The notes under the pieces were generated by a model, which saw nothing but the letters and a program-made list of their open reading frames with translations, did no database searches and was not told the DNA's origin. This document shows positions 9,695-19,551 of a stretch of DNA of 64,000 bases, in pieces; position 1 is the stretch's first letter, and every line of letters begins with the position of its first letter. The translations under genes were made by a program, and so were the position numbers. Where the stretch lies: contig CANFKC010000001.1 of the NCBI GenBank assembly GCA_947447265.1, positions 124,001 through 188,000 on the forward strand, in the 5' to 3' direction. Source of the DNA: Chitinophagaceae bacterium (GTDB lineage Bacteria; Bacteroidota; Bacteroidia; Chitinophagales; Chitinophagaceae).

Positions 9695-9722
9695 TAAAAA
9701 AGCGCTGCAACTTGCAGCGCTT
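9695..9722 (-). terminator. Rho-independent terminator after gldN
   Basis: AAGCGCTGC pairs perfectly with GCAGCGCTT around a 5-nt loop (9700-9722). On the minus strand it runs into TTTTTTATTATTTT. It ends the gldKLMN unit, 21 bp past the gldN stop. Confidence 0.88.
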
Positions 9723-9743
9723 CGTAAATAAGTTACTTTACTA

Positions 9744-10673
9744 TTAGTACACCCACATATCGTGTTCTTTATTGAAGATCTCGTTGGCGTTCTGTTGGCT
9801 CTCATAAAGTGCCTCCATTTTGCCCCTTGCATCTGTACCGAAAATGTCTTCGTAACGTTGGTTGAGCGAATTGCTCACCTTAGTTATTTTGCTAGAGAAC
9901 ATACGGCGCTCAAAGAATTCATCCCATGTAAAACGGTAAACATCGTTATTAGGATTGTAAACTTCGTAGGTAGCCAATGTGTTGCGTATTTCAGGATAAG
10001 ACAACCAGAACATAGCGGCAGAGCCTTTATAGTTTTGGTTCTCATCAAGATAATCAAGAACCGGAGCAATACCGATGATCCTAACTACCATTTTACCCAT
10101 GTTACGGTCAAATATCCAATCTTCCTTTACCCTGTATGAGAATACGAGATGCGGGTTGAAATCCTTCTTAATGATTTTCTTGATCATGGTACCATCCACG
10201 TCTTCCACTTCAATAGTGTCGGGCTTAGGAGTGATAGCCTCGATAACCTGCTCTTTAGTCAATTTGGTAGTGAAACGGTCGTCATTGCCAAACGGAGAGT
10301 ATGCAGTTATTTTACCAGACTTGATCGCATCGATAAGAATTTCTATGAACATACCACCACCGGTATTTTCATCACCTTCATACCTGAAACCGATGTTCTG
10401 CTTTTCGCGAACATCTATTTCGCGCCAAACCCTCTTCTGCCAAAGTACATCAGCAGCACGAATTACCTGATAAGGCAATGGAGCGCCTACGTGCGGAACT
10501 TTATCATAAGCACCATCGGTTGCCAATGACGGCTTCCAGGTATCGTTAACCGAATGGTATCCTGAACCGCTAACCGGTTCGTCGGTAACAGTACCTTTCT
10601 GGCCAAAAGCAGTAGCACAACCCGCCAAAAGTGCAAAAGTAACAGCGTATTTATAAGAATTAAGGATGGACAT
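9744..10673 (-). CDS. gldN: Gliding motility / type IX secretion protein GldN
   Basis: 309-residue periplasmic T9SS component, equivalent to PorN, that associates with the GldK ring at the outer membrane. A signal peptide covers residues 1-24 (cleavage near ATAFGQ, with a possible lipobox-like LLAGC). The family-like body includes ADVLWQKRVWREIDVREKQN, YSPFGNDDRFTTKLT and RIIGIAPVLDY. It is last in gldK-gldL-gldM-gldN and starts 26 bp after gldM, with the terminator immediately downstream. Confidence 0.93.
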   Translation of the reverse strand: MSILNSYKYAVTFALLAGCATAFGQKGTVTDEPVSGSGYHSVNDTWKPSLATDGAYDKVPHVGAPLPYQVIRAADVLWQKRVWREIDVREKQNIGFRYEGDENTGGGMFIEILIDAIKSGKITAYSPFGNDDRFTTKLTKEQVIEAITPKPDTIEVEDVDGTMIKKIIKKDFNPHLVFSYRVKEDWIFDRNMGKMVVRIIGIAPVLDYLDENQNYKGSAAMFWLSYPEIRNTLATYEVYNPNNDVYRFTWDEFFERRMFSSKITKVSNSLNQRYEDIFGTDARGKMEALYESQQNANEIFNKEHDMWVY

Positions 10674-10699
10674 ATCCCAGTATTTTTTTGTAAAGTTAA

Positions 10700-12283
10700 T
10701 TAATTTAAATTAAATATCAACGCACCCAGATCCCTTACTTTGCCATCGGGGCCAACAGCCTTGATGTTTTCAAGATACACCCTGTCGCCTGGCTTTACTT
10801 TGCCTTGCAGCGATGCTACCAGTGCGTTATCCATAAACTTAGCACCCTTGCCACCTGCTGGCATTTTTACCAGTATTTCAGGCACATAGTCACCACCCTT
10901 AGGAAGCATAGAGAACTTGAATTCAATAATAGTGAATTTGGTATCGAATTCGAAATTTTCCATAACAGCAAGCGGAGCAACAGCAGCTTTGAACATACCT
11001 GCAGACATTGGACCACCGGTTTTGCCTAACAATTTAGCAATTGGATTAGGGATTGTTTTAACACGAATAATAGATGTAGAAACTTTTACCGGAGCACCAT
11101 CTTTATTCTTACTCTTAGCCATAATGTCTACTGCGAAAGAAGTTGATGGCGTAGTGCACCTGATAGCGAAATGGCCGTTAGAACCTGTTTGGGTAGCTCC
11201 CGGAGGTAACTGAAGATATACATCTTCAACAGCATAGCCAGCAGCACTAACTGTTACAGGGTTATCAACACCAATATAGAATACGTTCATCTTGTCTAAC
11301 TGCAATGACGCACCGGTAGTACCTACCATGTAATCGAAACTCCAGTCTCTTGTAATTAAACCCTGAACTGTTTCCAGCATTACTTTACCTTTTACAGTCT
11401 GTAAACCAGTACCCGCTGCAACAGTTTCCCAAGGAATAGCACCATTTACCGCATCTTTCTTAGAACCACCACCCTGTGTAATAACAGCAGTTGGCTTCAA
11501 AGTCCTGTTAAATGCAGCCAACAATATGGTCGCTTCAATTTTATCGCCCTGTAAAGCGTAAGTAGTTTTAGGAACTGCTACTGCAGCCATTGTATCGAAC
11601 ACGAACTCTTTAGTGTGTGCTAATTCAGAAAGGCGTTTGATAACCATGTTCTCACTGCTTCTTACGTCATTCTGGAATTTAGAAAACAATGCAAGAGATG
11701 CGATTGCTGGCATGTGCTCAAAGTTTGCAATATTCCAGTCACCTGTAGGATTGTGCTCGTTCTTCTTAGGAACTTCAATGCTCAAAGGCATTGTTTTGCC
11801 GAAAGTTGCAGTATCTTCTGGTGGTAACTGAGAAAGCAGATACTTCCTCATTTCCAAAATCTTCTTTTGAACAGTGTCACCACCTTTCTTTTCAACTAAC
11901 AAAGTTGTAGTCGCATCGATGTTATCCATCTTATCAGGGAAAGTTGAATCTTCCTTGCCATAACCACCAGCGGCCATAACGACTCTCTTCTTCCAATCAT
12001 TGAAGTACTTCATCATTTCGTCAGACTTAGCAACGATGTCGTCGGCCTGCAATTTGTATTTGTGTACCTTTTCGTATTGACCCTTTACGTTTTCACTTTC
12101 CTTAATTGCAGCATAAACCTCAGCCGTCTTGGCATCGATAGATCTGTTCGACTTATCGATACTCGTGCTTAACGTTTTGAATGCGTTAAGAATTTCATTT
12201 GATACGTTGAGTGCCAGCAGTGCGGTCAAAACCAGATACATCAGGTTGATCATAATTTGCCGCGGCTCCTTAGGTATAGACAT
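10700..12283 (-). CDS. gldM: Gliding motility / type IX secretion motor protein GldM
   Basis: 527 residues. A short cytoplasmic N-terminus with PRQIMINLMYLVLTALLALN forms the single inner-membrane helix at about residues 8-30. GldM helices pair with GldL to make the proton-driven motor. A long periplasmic part follows, with an early coiled-coil-like segment (residues about 35-130) and beta-rich domains reaching towards the GldKN ring. It ends with GALIFNLN. The spacing to gldL (58 bp) and gldN (26 bp) fits one operon. Confidence 0.95.
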   Translation of the reverse strand: MSIPKEPRQIMINLMYLVLTALLALNVSNEILNAFKTLSTSIDKSNRSIDAKTAEVYAAIKESENVKGQYEKVHKYKLQADDIVAKSDEMMKYFNDWKKRVVMAAGGYGKEDSTFPDKMDNIDATTTLLVEKKGGDTVQKKILEMRKYLLSQLPPEDTATFGKTMPLSIEVPKKNEHNPTGDWNIANFEHMPAIASLALFSKFQNDVRSSENMVIKRLSELAHTKEFVFDTMAAVAVPKTTYALQGDKIEATILLAAFNRTLKPTAVITQGGGSKKDAVNGAIPWETVAAGTGLQTVKGKVMLETVQGLITRDWSFDYMVGTTGASLQLDKMNVFYIGVDNPVTVSAAGYAVEDVYLQLPPGATQTGSNGHFAIRCTTPSTSFAVDIMAKSKNKDGAPVKVSTSIIRVKTIPNPIAKLLGKTGGPMSAGMFKAAVAPLAVMENFEFDTKFTIIEFKFSMLPKGGDYVPEILVKMPAGGKGAKFMDNALVASLQGKVKPGDRVYLENIKAVGPDGKVRDLGALIFNLN

Positions 12284-12341
12284 TCTTTATTTTTTACTAT
12301 AAGTGAGTTATAATAATGTTCCGTTCGGTATTATAAGAAAA

Positions 12342-13181
12342 TTAACGTCCCTGCATTGCAGACAGCATATTACCATAGATCTGGTTAAGGCTGGTAAGAT
12401 TCTTAGATAAGAGCGCAATCTGGTCTTTAGTATTAGTTGCGTCTTTAGCACTTGCTGCCATTGCATCAGATGCACTAACCAGGTTGCTGTAAAATTTATT
12501 CATTGCTTTCAGGTGGTTGTTTGCATCCTGCAATTCAACTTCATATATCTGGTTAAGAGTACCTAAGTTTTTAGATAATACTTTAACCTGATCATGGAAC
12601 TTAGCAGTATCGCCGGCAGCATCATTAAATGCACCCATTGTTTTAGTAGCACCTACGAAAGTATTTTTCATCTGGCCCAAAGCATCAGCTGCTTCACGAG
12701 CACCTTTAGAATAAGCATCAGTTGAAGAAGTGATGTTGGTAATGTCTTTCATCTGCTCAACAGTTTTACCAAAATTGGTAAAGTTCTCGTTCAGACGCTT
12801 CATGCTTGTAGGTGTGATCTGAGCTTCTTCCATCATCTTGTCTAAAGACTTCATTGGAGACTCACCTGGTTTACCTGGAACTTCGTGTGCAGCAGTACCA
12901 TGATCTTTCAATCCCTTACGGAAAGCTTCAACGTGTGGATTTTCAGTTATACCCGGGTAGAAACGTTCCCAGTAGTAATCGCTATGAGGTGGGAGCAGAC
13001 CAAGCATCGCAAAGATAACCGCTTCCGTAATCATACCAGAAGTAAGCATGAGACTTGCACCTGGCCAGTGCTGAATTTTAAAGAGCGCACCCATAAGTAC
13101 CACAGATGCTCCAAGACCGATGATTAGATTTTTTAGGTACTTACCTGAGTTCGATTCAAAAAAGATTACTATCGGATTCAT
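12342..13181 (-). CDS. gldL: Gliding motility / type IX secretion motor protein GldL
   Basis: 279-residue cytoplasmic-membrane partner of GldM. Two transmembrane helices lie near residues 18-36 (NLIIGLGASVVLMGALF) and 43-62 (LMLTSGMITEAVIFAMLGLL), separated by the conserved KIQHWPGA loop. The rest is cytoplasmic and rich in helical segments. It ends with two similar stretches (VLSKNLGTLNQIYEVEL and LLSKNLTSLNQIYGNML) that look like an internal repeat. The helix pair forms the motor stator-like ring with GldM. Confidence 0.95.
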   Translation of the reverse strand: MNPIVIFFESNSGKYLKNLIIGLGASVVLMGALFKIQHWPGASLMLTSGMITEAVIFAMLGLLPPHSDYYWERFYPGITENPHVEAFRKGLKDHGTAAHEVPGKPGESPMKSLDKMMEEAQITPTSMKRLNENFTNFGKTVEQMKDITNITSSTDAYSKGAREAADALGQMKNTFVGATKTMGAFNDAAGDTAKFHDQVKVLSKNLGTLNQIYEVELQDANNHLKAMNKFYSNLVSASDAMAASAKDATNTKDQIALLSKNLTSLNQIYGNMLSAMQGR

Positions 13182-13238
13182 GCTATTTTAGTTTTGCTTT
13201 TTATACTTAAGTTTATGATGAATGTCTTTTTTTCAAAA

Positions 13239-14519
13239 TTATCCTTTCTTAACAGCGCGCCTGTTCCTTAAAGCTGGCTCAGCATAAGTAATTACGCAAC
13301 GGAAGCCGATATAAGGTTTTGCAGTATCTGCATATTCGAAATCGCGAGTACCAACCTGCAGGAAATAAGCAACATCCCTCCAGCTACCACCACGAACTAC
13401 TTTTCTTGTAGTTTCGATAGCATCGCCAGGCCTGTTAGCCCTCTTTACTTCAGAGTTGATATCAGACATCTGGTCGTAAGAACCATTTGCATAAGCAGAA
13501 TTGGTCCACTCTGATACGTTACCTGACATGTTCTTCAGACCGTAATCGTTAGCTGCATATTTATCAACCGGAACTGTGTACAAACCACCATCAGCAGAAT
13601 AGTTACCGCGCTGAGGTTTGAAGTTAGCTAAATAGCAACCTTTTTTATTGATGATGTAAGGACCACCCCATGGATAAGGAGATTCGTTCCTGCCACCGCG
13701 TGCTGCCCACTCCCACTCTGCTTCTGAAGGAAGACGGAACTTGCTTTCGGTATACATTTTTGATTTATCGCGCTCTGAAACCCAGATTTTAGTACGCCAA
13801 TCGCAGAATGCGTTAGCCTGATACCAGTTAACACCTACAACAGGGTAAGTATTAAAGCCCTGGAACCAGAAGTACTGGCGGGAAATTGGTTCATTGTAAG
13901 AATACATGTATTGACGAACCCAAACAGTAGTATCAGGATATGCCTGAATAGTTACCGGATAAATGAACGCTTTTTCATTGTATGTTTTGCTATTTGCTGC
14001 CCTAGAGGCATTCTGGTAGTCAAAAGTCTGGTAAGAATATTTCAATTCCTTGGTATTGATCATCTTAATACCCCAGCCTGATTGGTCAGCCTGAATGTAC
14101 ATAGATGCCAATTGATCCTGAACGTCAGCGTCTTTCCAGTTGATCCTCTTATTCCAGTCCAGCTTAGTGCTGCCGTCCGGAAGATCTTTTACGTACTGAA
14201 GAATGGTACGAGCTATAGAATCCTTTACCCAGTTGGTAAACTGGCGGTATTCCTGGTTCGAAATTTCGGTCGCATCCATGTAAAAACCTACAGTTTGTAC
14301 AGTATGAATGTTCGCATCGTTTCTACCACGTACATCTTCGTCACTTGCTCCCATTTTAAATGTTCCTGATGGAACATAAACCATACCTATCGGCACAGGA
14401 GCCTTATAATTCATCCTGCTTTGATCACCTATTAATTGGCCATTTGAGCCCCTTTGCCCGCAGCTTGCCGCGAATGCAAGCAAAGCTAAAGAGAAGACTT
14501 TCAGGGATGTTCTTTTCAT
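13239..14519 (-). CDS. gldK: Gliding motility / type IX secretion lipoprotein GldK
   Basis: 426-residue outer-membrane lipoprotein that forms the periplasmic ring with GldN. I place the start at 14519, where the product opens with KR, a hydrophobic stretch and the lipobox FAASC, giving an acylated cysteine near residue 20. Upstream in-frame codons would bury this signal. The body is a formylglycine-generating-enzyme-like domain: GMVYVPSGTFKMGA, RLPSEAEWEWAARGG, GNVSEWT and VVRGGSWRD. GldK proteins use this fold structurally. First gene of gldKLMN. Confidence 0.95.
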   Translation of the reverse strand: MKRTSLKVFSLALLAFAASCGQRGSNGQLIGDQSRMNYKAPVPIGMVYVPSGTFKMGASDEDVRGRNDANIHTVQTVGFYMDATEISNQEYRQFTNWVKDSIARTILQYVKDLPDGSTKLDWNKRINWKDADVQDQLASMYIQADQSGWGIKMINTKELKYSYQTFDYQNASRAANSKTYNEKAFIYPVTIQAYPDTTVWVRQYMYSYNEPISRQYFWFQGFNTYPVVGVNWYQANAFCDWRTKIWVSERDKSKMYTESKFRLPSEAEWEWAARGGRNESPYPWGGPYIINKKGCYLANFKPQRGNYSADGGLYTVPVDKYAANDYGLKNMSGNVSEWTNSAYANGSYDQMSDINSEVKRANRPGDAIETTRKVVRGGSWRDVAYFLQVGTRDFEYADTAKPYIGFRCVITYAEPALRNRRAVKKG

Positions 14520-14615
14520 ACTACTATCTGTTATTTTAGCAATTTGGCAAGTAAAAATGCTGGTTTCAACTGTACACAACTATTGAAACCGACGCACAAT
14601 ATTCAAAGATTTTTC

Positions 14616-14623
14616 CAAAAATA
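14616..14623 (-). promoter_or_regulatory. Candidate -7 element for gldKLMN
   Basis: TATTTTTG on the minus strand, 96 nt upstream of the gldK ATG, with a TTG about 24 nt further upstream as a weak -33 candidate. The leader would be A/T-rich. Confidence 0.4.
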
Positions 14624-14685
14624 CAACTTTCCACAAAAAAATGTTAACAATCGGTAACACTATTCAAAAAAAACTGCCGGGTTTA

Positions 14686-16713
14686 TTACCTATTTTTTAT
14701 ACCTCTAAGTGCCTGTTCCACTGTACTGGCAGCGGCTGAGCAGGCATTTTCCGAGCACACAAATATAGACAAATTATTGAGAGAAAATTTATTTTTCAAA
14801 ATAGGTGCAAAACCCTCATTTTTAGCGGCAAAAAGCAAATAAAGTTGCGGTAAAAATTGCTTTTTCAGCGCCTGAGCCGCCATTCGGGCATTTTCGCCTG
14901 TACAAACCGCGGTCGTTATACCTACTGCATTTCGCTGTATCAATTGGGCCCAATTACCAAAGGAATACCCATTTCGCACTGTTGTATCTACCATGTTCCC
15001 GACCATCACTTTTGAGAGCTCTATCCATTCCGGCCGCTCCATACACATACCACATATCCATAAATTATGCGCCATAATCGCATTTGCCGATGGGGTCGCA
15101 CCGTCGTAAAGGTCAACTTTGCGTACCGGAATATCGGTTTGTCTGGCTGGTGTAAAGTAGAAAAACAACGCCTCGTGGGCAAAATCTGCAATAACGTCGT
15201 CAACAAGTGCTGACGCTTTAACAATCCATTGGTCGTCGCCGGTCAGGGAAGCCAATTGTAACATTGCCTGGATGAGGTAGGCATAATCGTCAAGCTTGGC
15301 AGGTATTTTGGCAATACCATCTTTCCAGGTATGCTTCAGACCTTCCGCGCTTTCAAAACTTTCCAGCATCCATTTCATGTGCAAACCTGCTAACTGCTCA
15401 TATTCGTCATTGGCAAAAGTCGCGGCAGCCTTAGAAAGTGCTGTGCTCATGAGTGCGTTCCAGGAAAGCAGGCACTTGTCATCTGTAAGTGGCCTTATCT
15501 TCTTCGCCCTGGCTTCCAAAAGCAGGCGTTTAGCGTAGCCTATCTTTACCAGCAGTGCATCTTCCGTAATGCCGTTTTCTTTGGCAATTTCAGCTATGTT
15601 GCCGGCTATATGCAATATGTTTGTTTCTTCCCAGTTACCATGCTCTGTTACGCCAAAATATTGAGCCACTACCGGTATGTCTTCAGCCGGTAAAATCGTT
15701 GCAATTTCGCTCCACAGCCAGGTATAAAATTTCCCTTCCACACCCTCGCTATCGGCGTCTAGTGCGCAATAGTAACCACCTGATGGGTGCTTTAATTCGC
15801 GCTCTGAAAAAGCTATTGTTTCCGCTACTATCTGCTTGTATCGTTCATTGCCGGTTAGCATGTATGCATCGCAATAAGCGCCTATCAGCAATGCATTATC
15901 GTACAACATTTTTTCAAAGTGGGGAGCCAGCCATTCTCTGTCGGTAGAATACCTTGCGAACCCACCACCTAACTGGTCATAGATACCGCCATCAGCCATC
16001 GCATCAAGGCTCAATAAAGCCTGCTGCAAACACGTACTGTCGCCTGTAAAATGATAATGTTCCAGCAGGAAGGTTATGGCCATCGTGCCCGGGAATTTAG
16101 GCGCATTACCAAAGCCTCCTTTTTGCTTGTCTGCGAGCCTCATAATGCCTGCGGCTATGTTGCTGCAAACCTCCATATCCAATTCCTTAAAAGGCTTTGC
16201 AGAAAGGCCTTTTGCAGCCTGTTTAAGGTACTGCACCATTTGTTCTGACTGTTGCACCACCTCGTCATGCCTGTTGTGCCAGATATCCAGCATGCGCTGC
16301 ATCAGCTGTGTCCACGAAGGGCGGCTGTATGCAGGTTGTGACGGATAATAGGTGCCCCCATAAAAAGGAATTCTATCCGGTGTCACAAAAGCATTCAGGG
16401 GCCAGCCGCCATTGCCGTTGATGGCCTGTACGGCATCCATGTAAAGATGGTCTACATCCGGATGTTCTTCGCGGTCAACTTTTATGCACACAAAATGTTC
16501 GTTCATAAAAGCAGCCGTAGTTTCATCTTCAAAACTCTCGCGCTCCATAACATGGCACCAATGGCAGGCTGCATAGCCTATGCTCACAATTACGGGCTTA
16601 TTTTCGGCCTTAGCTTTATCAAATGCTTCATTGCCCCACGGGTACCAGTCCACCGGATTGTGGGCATGCTGTAAAAGATAATGGCTTTGTTCGTTAATGA
16701 GTCGGTTTGGCAT
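14686..16713 (-). CDS. Thioredoxin-domain DUF255 protein (YyaL/SSP411 family)
   Basis: 675 residues from the ATG at 16713, chosen because the family opens with [20 protein letters not shown]. The N-terminal thioredoxin-like domain has a CHWC motif at residues 50-53 in the [14 protein letters not shown] context. The remainder is an alpha/alpha six-barrel resembling N-acylglucosamine epimerases, with [17 protein letters not shown] and [13 protein letters not shown]. The family is widespread and its biochemical role is unsettled. No signal peptide, so cytoplasmic. A -7 element sits 4 nt before the ATG, and the upstream spacer is a word array. Confidence 0.9.
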   Translation of the reverse strand: MPNRLINEQSHYLLQHAHNPVDWYPWGNEAFDKAKAENKPVIVSIGYAACHWCHVMERESFEDETTAAFMNEHFVCIKVDREEHPDVDHLYMDAVQAINGNGGWPLNAFVTPDRIPFYGGTYYPSQPAYSRPSWTQLMQRMLDIWHNRHDEVVQQSEQMVQYLKQAAKGLSAKPFKELDMEVCSNIAAGIMRLADKQKGGFGNAPKFPGTMAITFLLEHYHFTGDSTCLQQALLSLDAMADGGIYDQLGGGFARYSTDREWLAPHFEKMLYDNALLIGAYCDAYMLTGNERYKQIVAETIAFSERELKHPSGGYYCALDADSEGVEGKFYTWLWSEIATILPAEDIPVVAQYFGVTEHGNWEETNILHIAGNIAEIAKENGITEDALLVKIGYAKRLLLEARAKKIRPLTDDKCLLSWNALMSTALSKAAATFANDEYEQLAGLHMKWMLESFESAEGLKHTWKDGIAKIPAKLDDYAYLIQAMLQLASLTGDDQWIVKASALVDDVIADFAHEALFFYFTPARQTDIPVRKVDLYDGATPSANAIMAHNLWICGMCMERPEWIELSKVMVGNMVDTTVRNGYSFGNWAQLIQRNAVGITTAVCTGENARMAAQALKKQFLPQLYLLFAAKNEGFAPILKNKFSLNNLSIFVCSENACSAAASTVEQALRGIKNR

Positions 16714-16717
16714 GAAG

Positions 16718-16725
16718 CAAAGGTA
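16718..16725 (-). promoter_or_regulatory. -7 element abutting the DUF255 start
   Basis: TACCTTTG on the minus strand with only 4 nt (CTTC) before the ATG, which would place transcription start at or inside the first codon. Confidence 0.45.
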
Positions 16726-16732
16726 GCGTCTA

Positions 16733-16817
16733 AATGGCTCAATTGCGTAATGGCTCAATTTAATGCGCAATTGCGCAATGACTCGATGGCTCAATTAAAA
16801 TGCTTAATAGCTCAATG
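16733..16817. repeat. Intergenic word array (AATGGCTCAATT)
   Basis: Five or six imperfect copies of AATGGCTCAATT and GCGCAATT variants lie between the DUF255 and DUF6624-like genes, with irregular spacing. No coding potential. Confidence 0.65.
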
Positions 16818-16840
16818 TCCTTCTTGAAAAAAGAAAAGGG

Positions 16841-17497
16841 TTAGCCCTTCCACTTTTTCAGGCCAATTTCCTTTCTGGCTTTGTTGGTGGCTTCGGGGTT
16901 AATGGGAGTGGCAATTTTTGCGCTTTTGGTTGCTGTATCCCATTGTTCGCTTATGCAGTACAATTGTGGCAGGTGCCGGTCACTCCGCACACGATCGTGC
17001 ATTTTCGCATATTCCATTGCTGATAAATTTCCTGCAAGCACTTCGTCTTTCAGCACGATAAAAAAGTCATCGCTCATCAGCGGGGAGTTATGAAGTAGTA
17101 TAGTGGTCACCTTCCATTCATCAATATACTTTTTAGGGAAGCCATACTTTTTGATGATGCCCGATAGCCTGATGAAGTTAGCGGAATCTATTGCACCCTG
17201 GTAGACCCACAATGAATCTTTTTGTGCCTGCGAAATGCCTACCCTACCCTTCATAACATTGCTCATCCGCCTGTTCTGGCTATCGGCTGGCTGGTTCCGG
17301 AGCTCGGCTAGTTTTTGCGGGTCAAGCTCCCCATACATCAATTGCCAGCGGTATCGCTGATCTTCAACACCCATCTTGAGTATCTCATTTTTCAGGCTAT
17401 CCTTTATTGTTTTAGTAACAGGTAGACGCCCCGGCTGCTGCGCGACAACAGCAAAGCTCAACAACAGTAAGAAAGCAGAAAGGATGTGAAATTTCAT
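16841..17497 (-). CDS. Exported protein of unknown function (DUF6624-like)
   Basis: 218 residues with a signal peptide at 1-19 (LLLLSFAVVAQQ). The mature part has EDQRYRWQLMYGE near residue 45, YGFPKKYIDEW near 115 and a histidine-containing HNSPL near 130. This resembles the DUF6624 family, where a DQxxR motif and an invariant histidine recur. No catalytic function is established. It is transcribed alone; its neighbours are an unrelated DUF255 gene and hemD. The family call is from memory. Confidence 0.62.
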   Translation of the reverse strand: MKFHILSAFLLLLSFAVVAQQPGRLPVTKTIKDSLKNEILKMGVEDQRYRWQLMYGELDPQKLAELRNQPADSQNRRMSNVMKGRVGISQAQKDSLWVYQGAIDSANFIRLSGIIKKYGFPKKYIDEWKVTTILLHNSPLMSDDFFIVLKDEVLAGNLSAMEYAKMHDRVRSDRHLPQLYCISEQWDTATKSAKIATPINPEATNKARKEIGLKKWKG

Positions 17498-17522
17498 AAT
17501 GGTGCGTTTTAGTTGGCTAACA

Positions 17523-17530
17523 CAAAACTA
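17523..17530 (-). promoter_or_regulatory. -7 element for the DUF6624-like gene
   Basis: TAGTTTTG on the minus strand, 25 nt upstream of the ATG at 17497. Confidence 0.5.
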
Positions 17531-17689
17531 CAAAAAGCGACCGCCGAAAATATTATACCGTTGGTTGTGTGCTCGCTAATAACGGCAAAGTATCGAATAC
17601 TTATGGGTTACAATGAATAGAGTACATCCCGGTGGTCGTTGGTGAGAACACCAACAACGGCGAAATGAAATAAAAAATGGAATGGGAAT

Positions 17690-18496
17690 TTACTTAACCG
17701 GTTGCTTTACGCTTACCAGGAAGAGTTCTAATGCGGCTACCATGGAGGGTGAATTAGGTGCCGGAGCTTTAATATCGAGCCTTAAACCGCTGTCTTCTAC
17801 CGCTTTTGATGTGGTAGGGCCAAATGCGCCAATAAGGGTGCCATTCTGGGTGAATTGAGGGTCGTGCTCGAATAAGGTTTGTACGCTATACGGACTGAAG
17901 AAAACGATCATATCGTAGCCAACTTCCATAACCGAAGTTATATCGTTTGATACCGTGCGGTAAAGGGCCGCTTCTGTGTATTTTACATTGTGCTTTATCA
18001 TGTATTGCGCAATGTCGTTCTTAGCACTGTCAGAAAGCGGCAATATGAATTTTTCGTTGTTTTTGTGCTTGCCTACTATTTCAAGCAGACCGGCGGTAGT
18101 ACCATCTGCAGAAAAGAATACCTTTCTTTTGCGGTACAATATGAACTTCTGGAGGTATAATGCAACTGCTTCTGTTATGCAGAAGTACTTCATTTCCTGC
18201 GATACCTTTACTTTCAACTCTTCGCATATCCTGAAGAAATGATCAACTGCGCTACGGCTAGTGAACACTATTGCAGTGTACTCGGTAATATCAACACGTT
18301 GTTTGCGGAACTCCTTTCCTGACAAGCCTTCCACGCGAATGAAAGCGTGAAAATCAACCTTTACATCATATTTTTTGGCAAGCTCAAAATAGGGAGATTT
18401 ATCAGTCTCTGGGCGAGGCTGAGTAATTAAAATACTATTAACCTTAACTTCCTTTTTTTCAGCAGTTTTCTTTTTTGAACTAACAACTTTTGCCAT
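17690..18496 (-). CDS. hemD: Uroporphyrinogen-III synthase
   Basis: 268-residue cytoplasmic enzyme that closes hydroxymethylbilane to uroporphyrinogen III in heme synthesis. HemD sequences diverge widely, but the pattern is clear: ILITQPRPE at the start of domain 1, IVFTSRSAVDHFF near residue 93, FFSPYSVQTLFEHD near 190, and the end motif GAFGPTTSKAVEDSGL with APAPNSPSMVAAL. A lysine-rich extension of about 20 residues precedes the first strand. It lies 53 bp downstream of a DUF4271 gene, a pairing seen in other Bacteroidota. Confidence 0.88.
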   Translation of the reverse strand: MAKVVSSKKKTAEKKEVKVNSILITQPRPETDKSPYFELAKKYDVKVDFHAFIRVEGLSGKEFRKQRVDITEYTAIVFTSRSAVDHFFRICEELKVKVSQEMKYFCITEAVALYLQKFILYRKRKVFFSADGTTAGLLEIVGKHKNNEKFILPLSDSAKNDIAQYMIKHNVKYTEAALYRTVSNDITSVMEVGYDMIVFFSPYSVQTLFEHDPQFTQNGTLIGAFGPTTSKAVEDSGLRLDIKAPAPNSPSMVAALELFLVSVKQPVK

Positions 18497-18549
18497 ATTC
18501 TAGGACCCGGTAATTTTTTGAAAGGTTGTTGTATTCCGGCAACATTAAT

Positions 18550-19425
18550 TTAATAAAACATTAGTCCTTTAACTAATAATTTCATTAAAACCGCCAGTGG
18601 CAATATTTCCGAGGCGCAAAGGTACATAAAAAAATGGAATTTACTATATTGGAAAAACGACCCGAAAACCTGCCACGACCTCACATACCTGTTTAACAGC
18701 AATATGCCCCCAATTACAAATGAGATAATAACTATTTGTTGTGCAATATCCCTGTCAGCAAAAGCCAGCACTATAATGAACGGTATTAGTACCATGCCGA
18801 GGATCTTATTAATAAGAAATACGTTAAACAAATACTGCTCCGTAACCCCTTCTAACCTGAAGGCCCAGCCACTGAAACGCACAGCCGCATATTTGGCCGC
18901 GTAAATAATGCCCGTGCCGGCAATAAGCATGATGAGCAACAACGAAGATGGTATAACCCCCGAATGGTGCGGCGTGAACAACTTTACCACATAGTAGATA
19001 TAAGCACCTTCGGCTATTATGAAAAAGATGTTCATTAAAAAATTGGGCAAGCCTGCGCTGGCCAGCTGGTCTTTCAGTTGCCTGCTGCTGAGTGTCGGGT
19101 TCCAGAACGCCATCCAGAGGTTGTAGAAATACCGTTCATCTACAAACCGGATCACGCCCAGCATCAGGCACAACGACAGCAAGAGGTAAAAATCAGATGT
19201 GGCGGACGTGAAGGGGTGCGGCATTTCTACATCGCTGATAATGTAGCGGGTAGCCAGCATCGGGTGGCGCGTTAATACGCTATCCATCATATGCACGGTA
19301 CCTGCTTTCAGTACGGCGGTATCTGCAACCGTAACTATCCCGTATTTTGACAGGTTTACCTTAGCCATCCCCTCGTTACAAGAGAAAGCCAGCATTAAAA
19401 ACAACAAAAATTTAAAATACCGCAT
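18550..19425 (-). CDS. DUF4271 membrane protein
   Basis: 291 residues from the ATG at 19425 (the in-frame codon further out is TTG). A signal-like N-terminus ends near FSCNEGMA. A short extracytoplasmic segment follows, then about seven hydrophobic helices, with LRFVDERYFYNLWMAFWNPTLS between the first two. The phrase FFQYSKFHFFMYLCASEILPLAVLMKLL at the end is typical of DUF4271. Function is unknown. Its place directly upstream of hemD, with hemW diverging across about 125 bp, suggests a link to heme metabolism; that is inference from position only. Confidence 0.78.
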   Translation of the reverse strand: MRYFKFLLFLMLAFSCNEGMAKVNLSKYGIVTVADTAVLKAGTVHMMDSVLTRHPMLATRYIISDVEMPHPFTSATSDFYLLLSLCLMLGVIRFVDERYFYNLWMAFWNPTLSSRQLKDQLASAGLPNFLMNIFFIIAEGAYIYYVVKLFTPHHSGVIPSSLLLIMLIAGTGIIYAAKYAAVRFSGWAFRLEGVTEQYLFNVFLINKILGMVLIPFIIVLAFADRDIAQQIVIISFVIGGILLLNRYVRSWQVFGSFFQYSKFHFFMYLCASEILPLAVLMKLLVKGLMFY

Positions 19426-19434
19426 CTGAAAACG

Positions 19435-19442
19435 CAAAACTA
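19435..19442 (-). promoter_or_regulatory. -7 element for DUF4271-hemD
   Basis: TAGTTTTG on the minus strand, 9 nt before the DUF4271 ATG and 95 bp from the divergent hemW element. Confidence 0.5.
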
Positions 19443-19537
19443 ACTGTTTATCGGTTCATAATATTTGCAGCCGATTAATAGTGCACGAATATTTTTCCAC
19501 CCGGGTTGTTAGTAACACTTCGCCAGCCCATTTAGCG

Positions 19538-19545
19538 TAATTTTG
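19538..19545 (+). promoter_or_regulatory. -7 element for hemW
   Basis: TAATTTTG with 6 nt (CAACCT) before the hemW ATG at 19552, leaving essentially no leader. It favours this ATG over the upstream in-frame TTG at 19543, which overlaps the element. Confidence 0.55.
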
Positions 19546-19551
19546 CAACCT

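Noticed and set aside
17638-17655. GTTGGTG/CACCAAC hairpin after hemD as a terminator
   Set aside because: A 7-bp stem with a 4-nt loop but no T-run on the minus strand; not strong enough to call.
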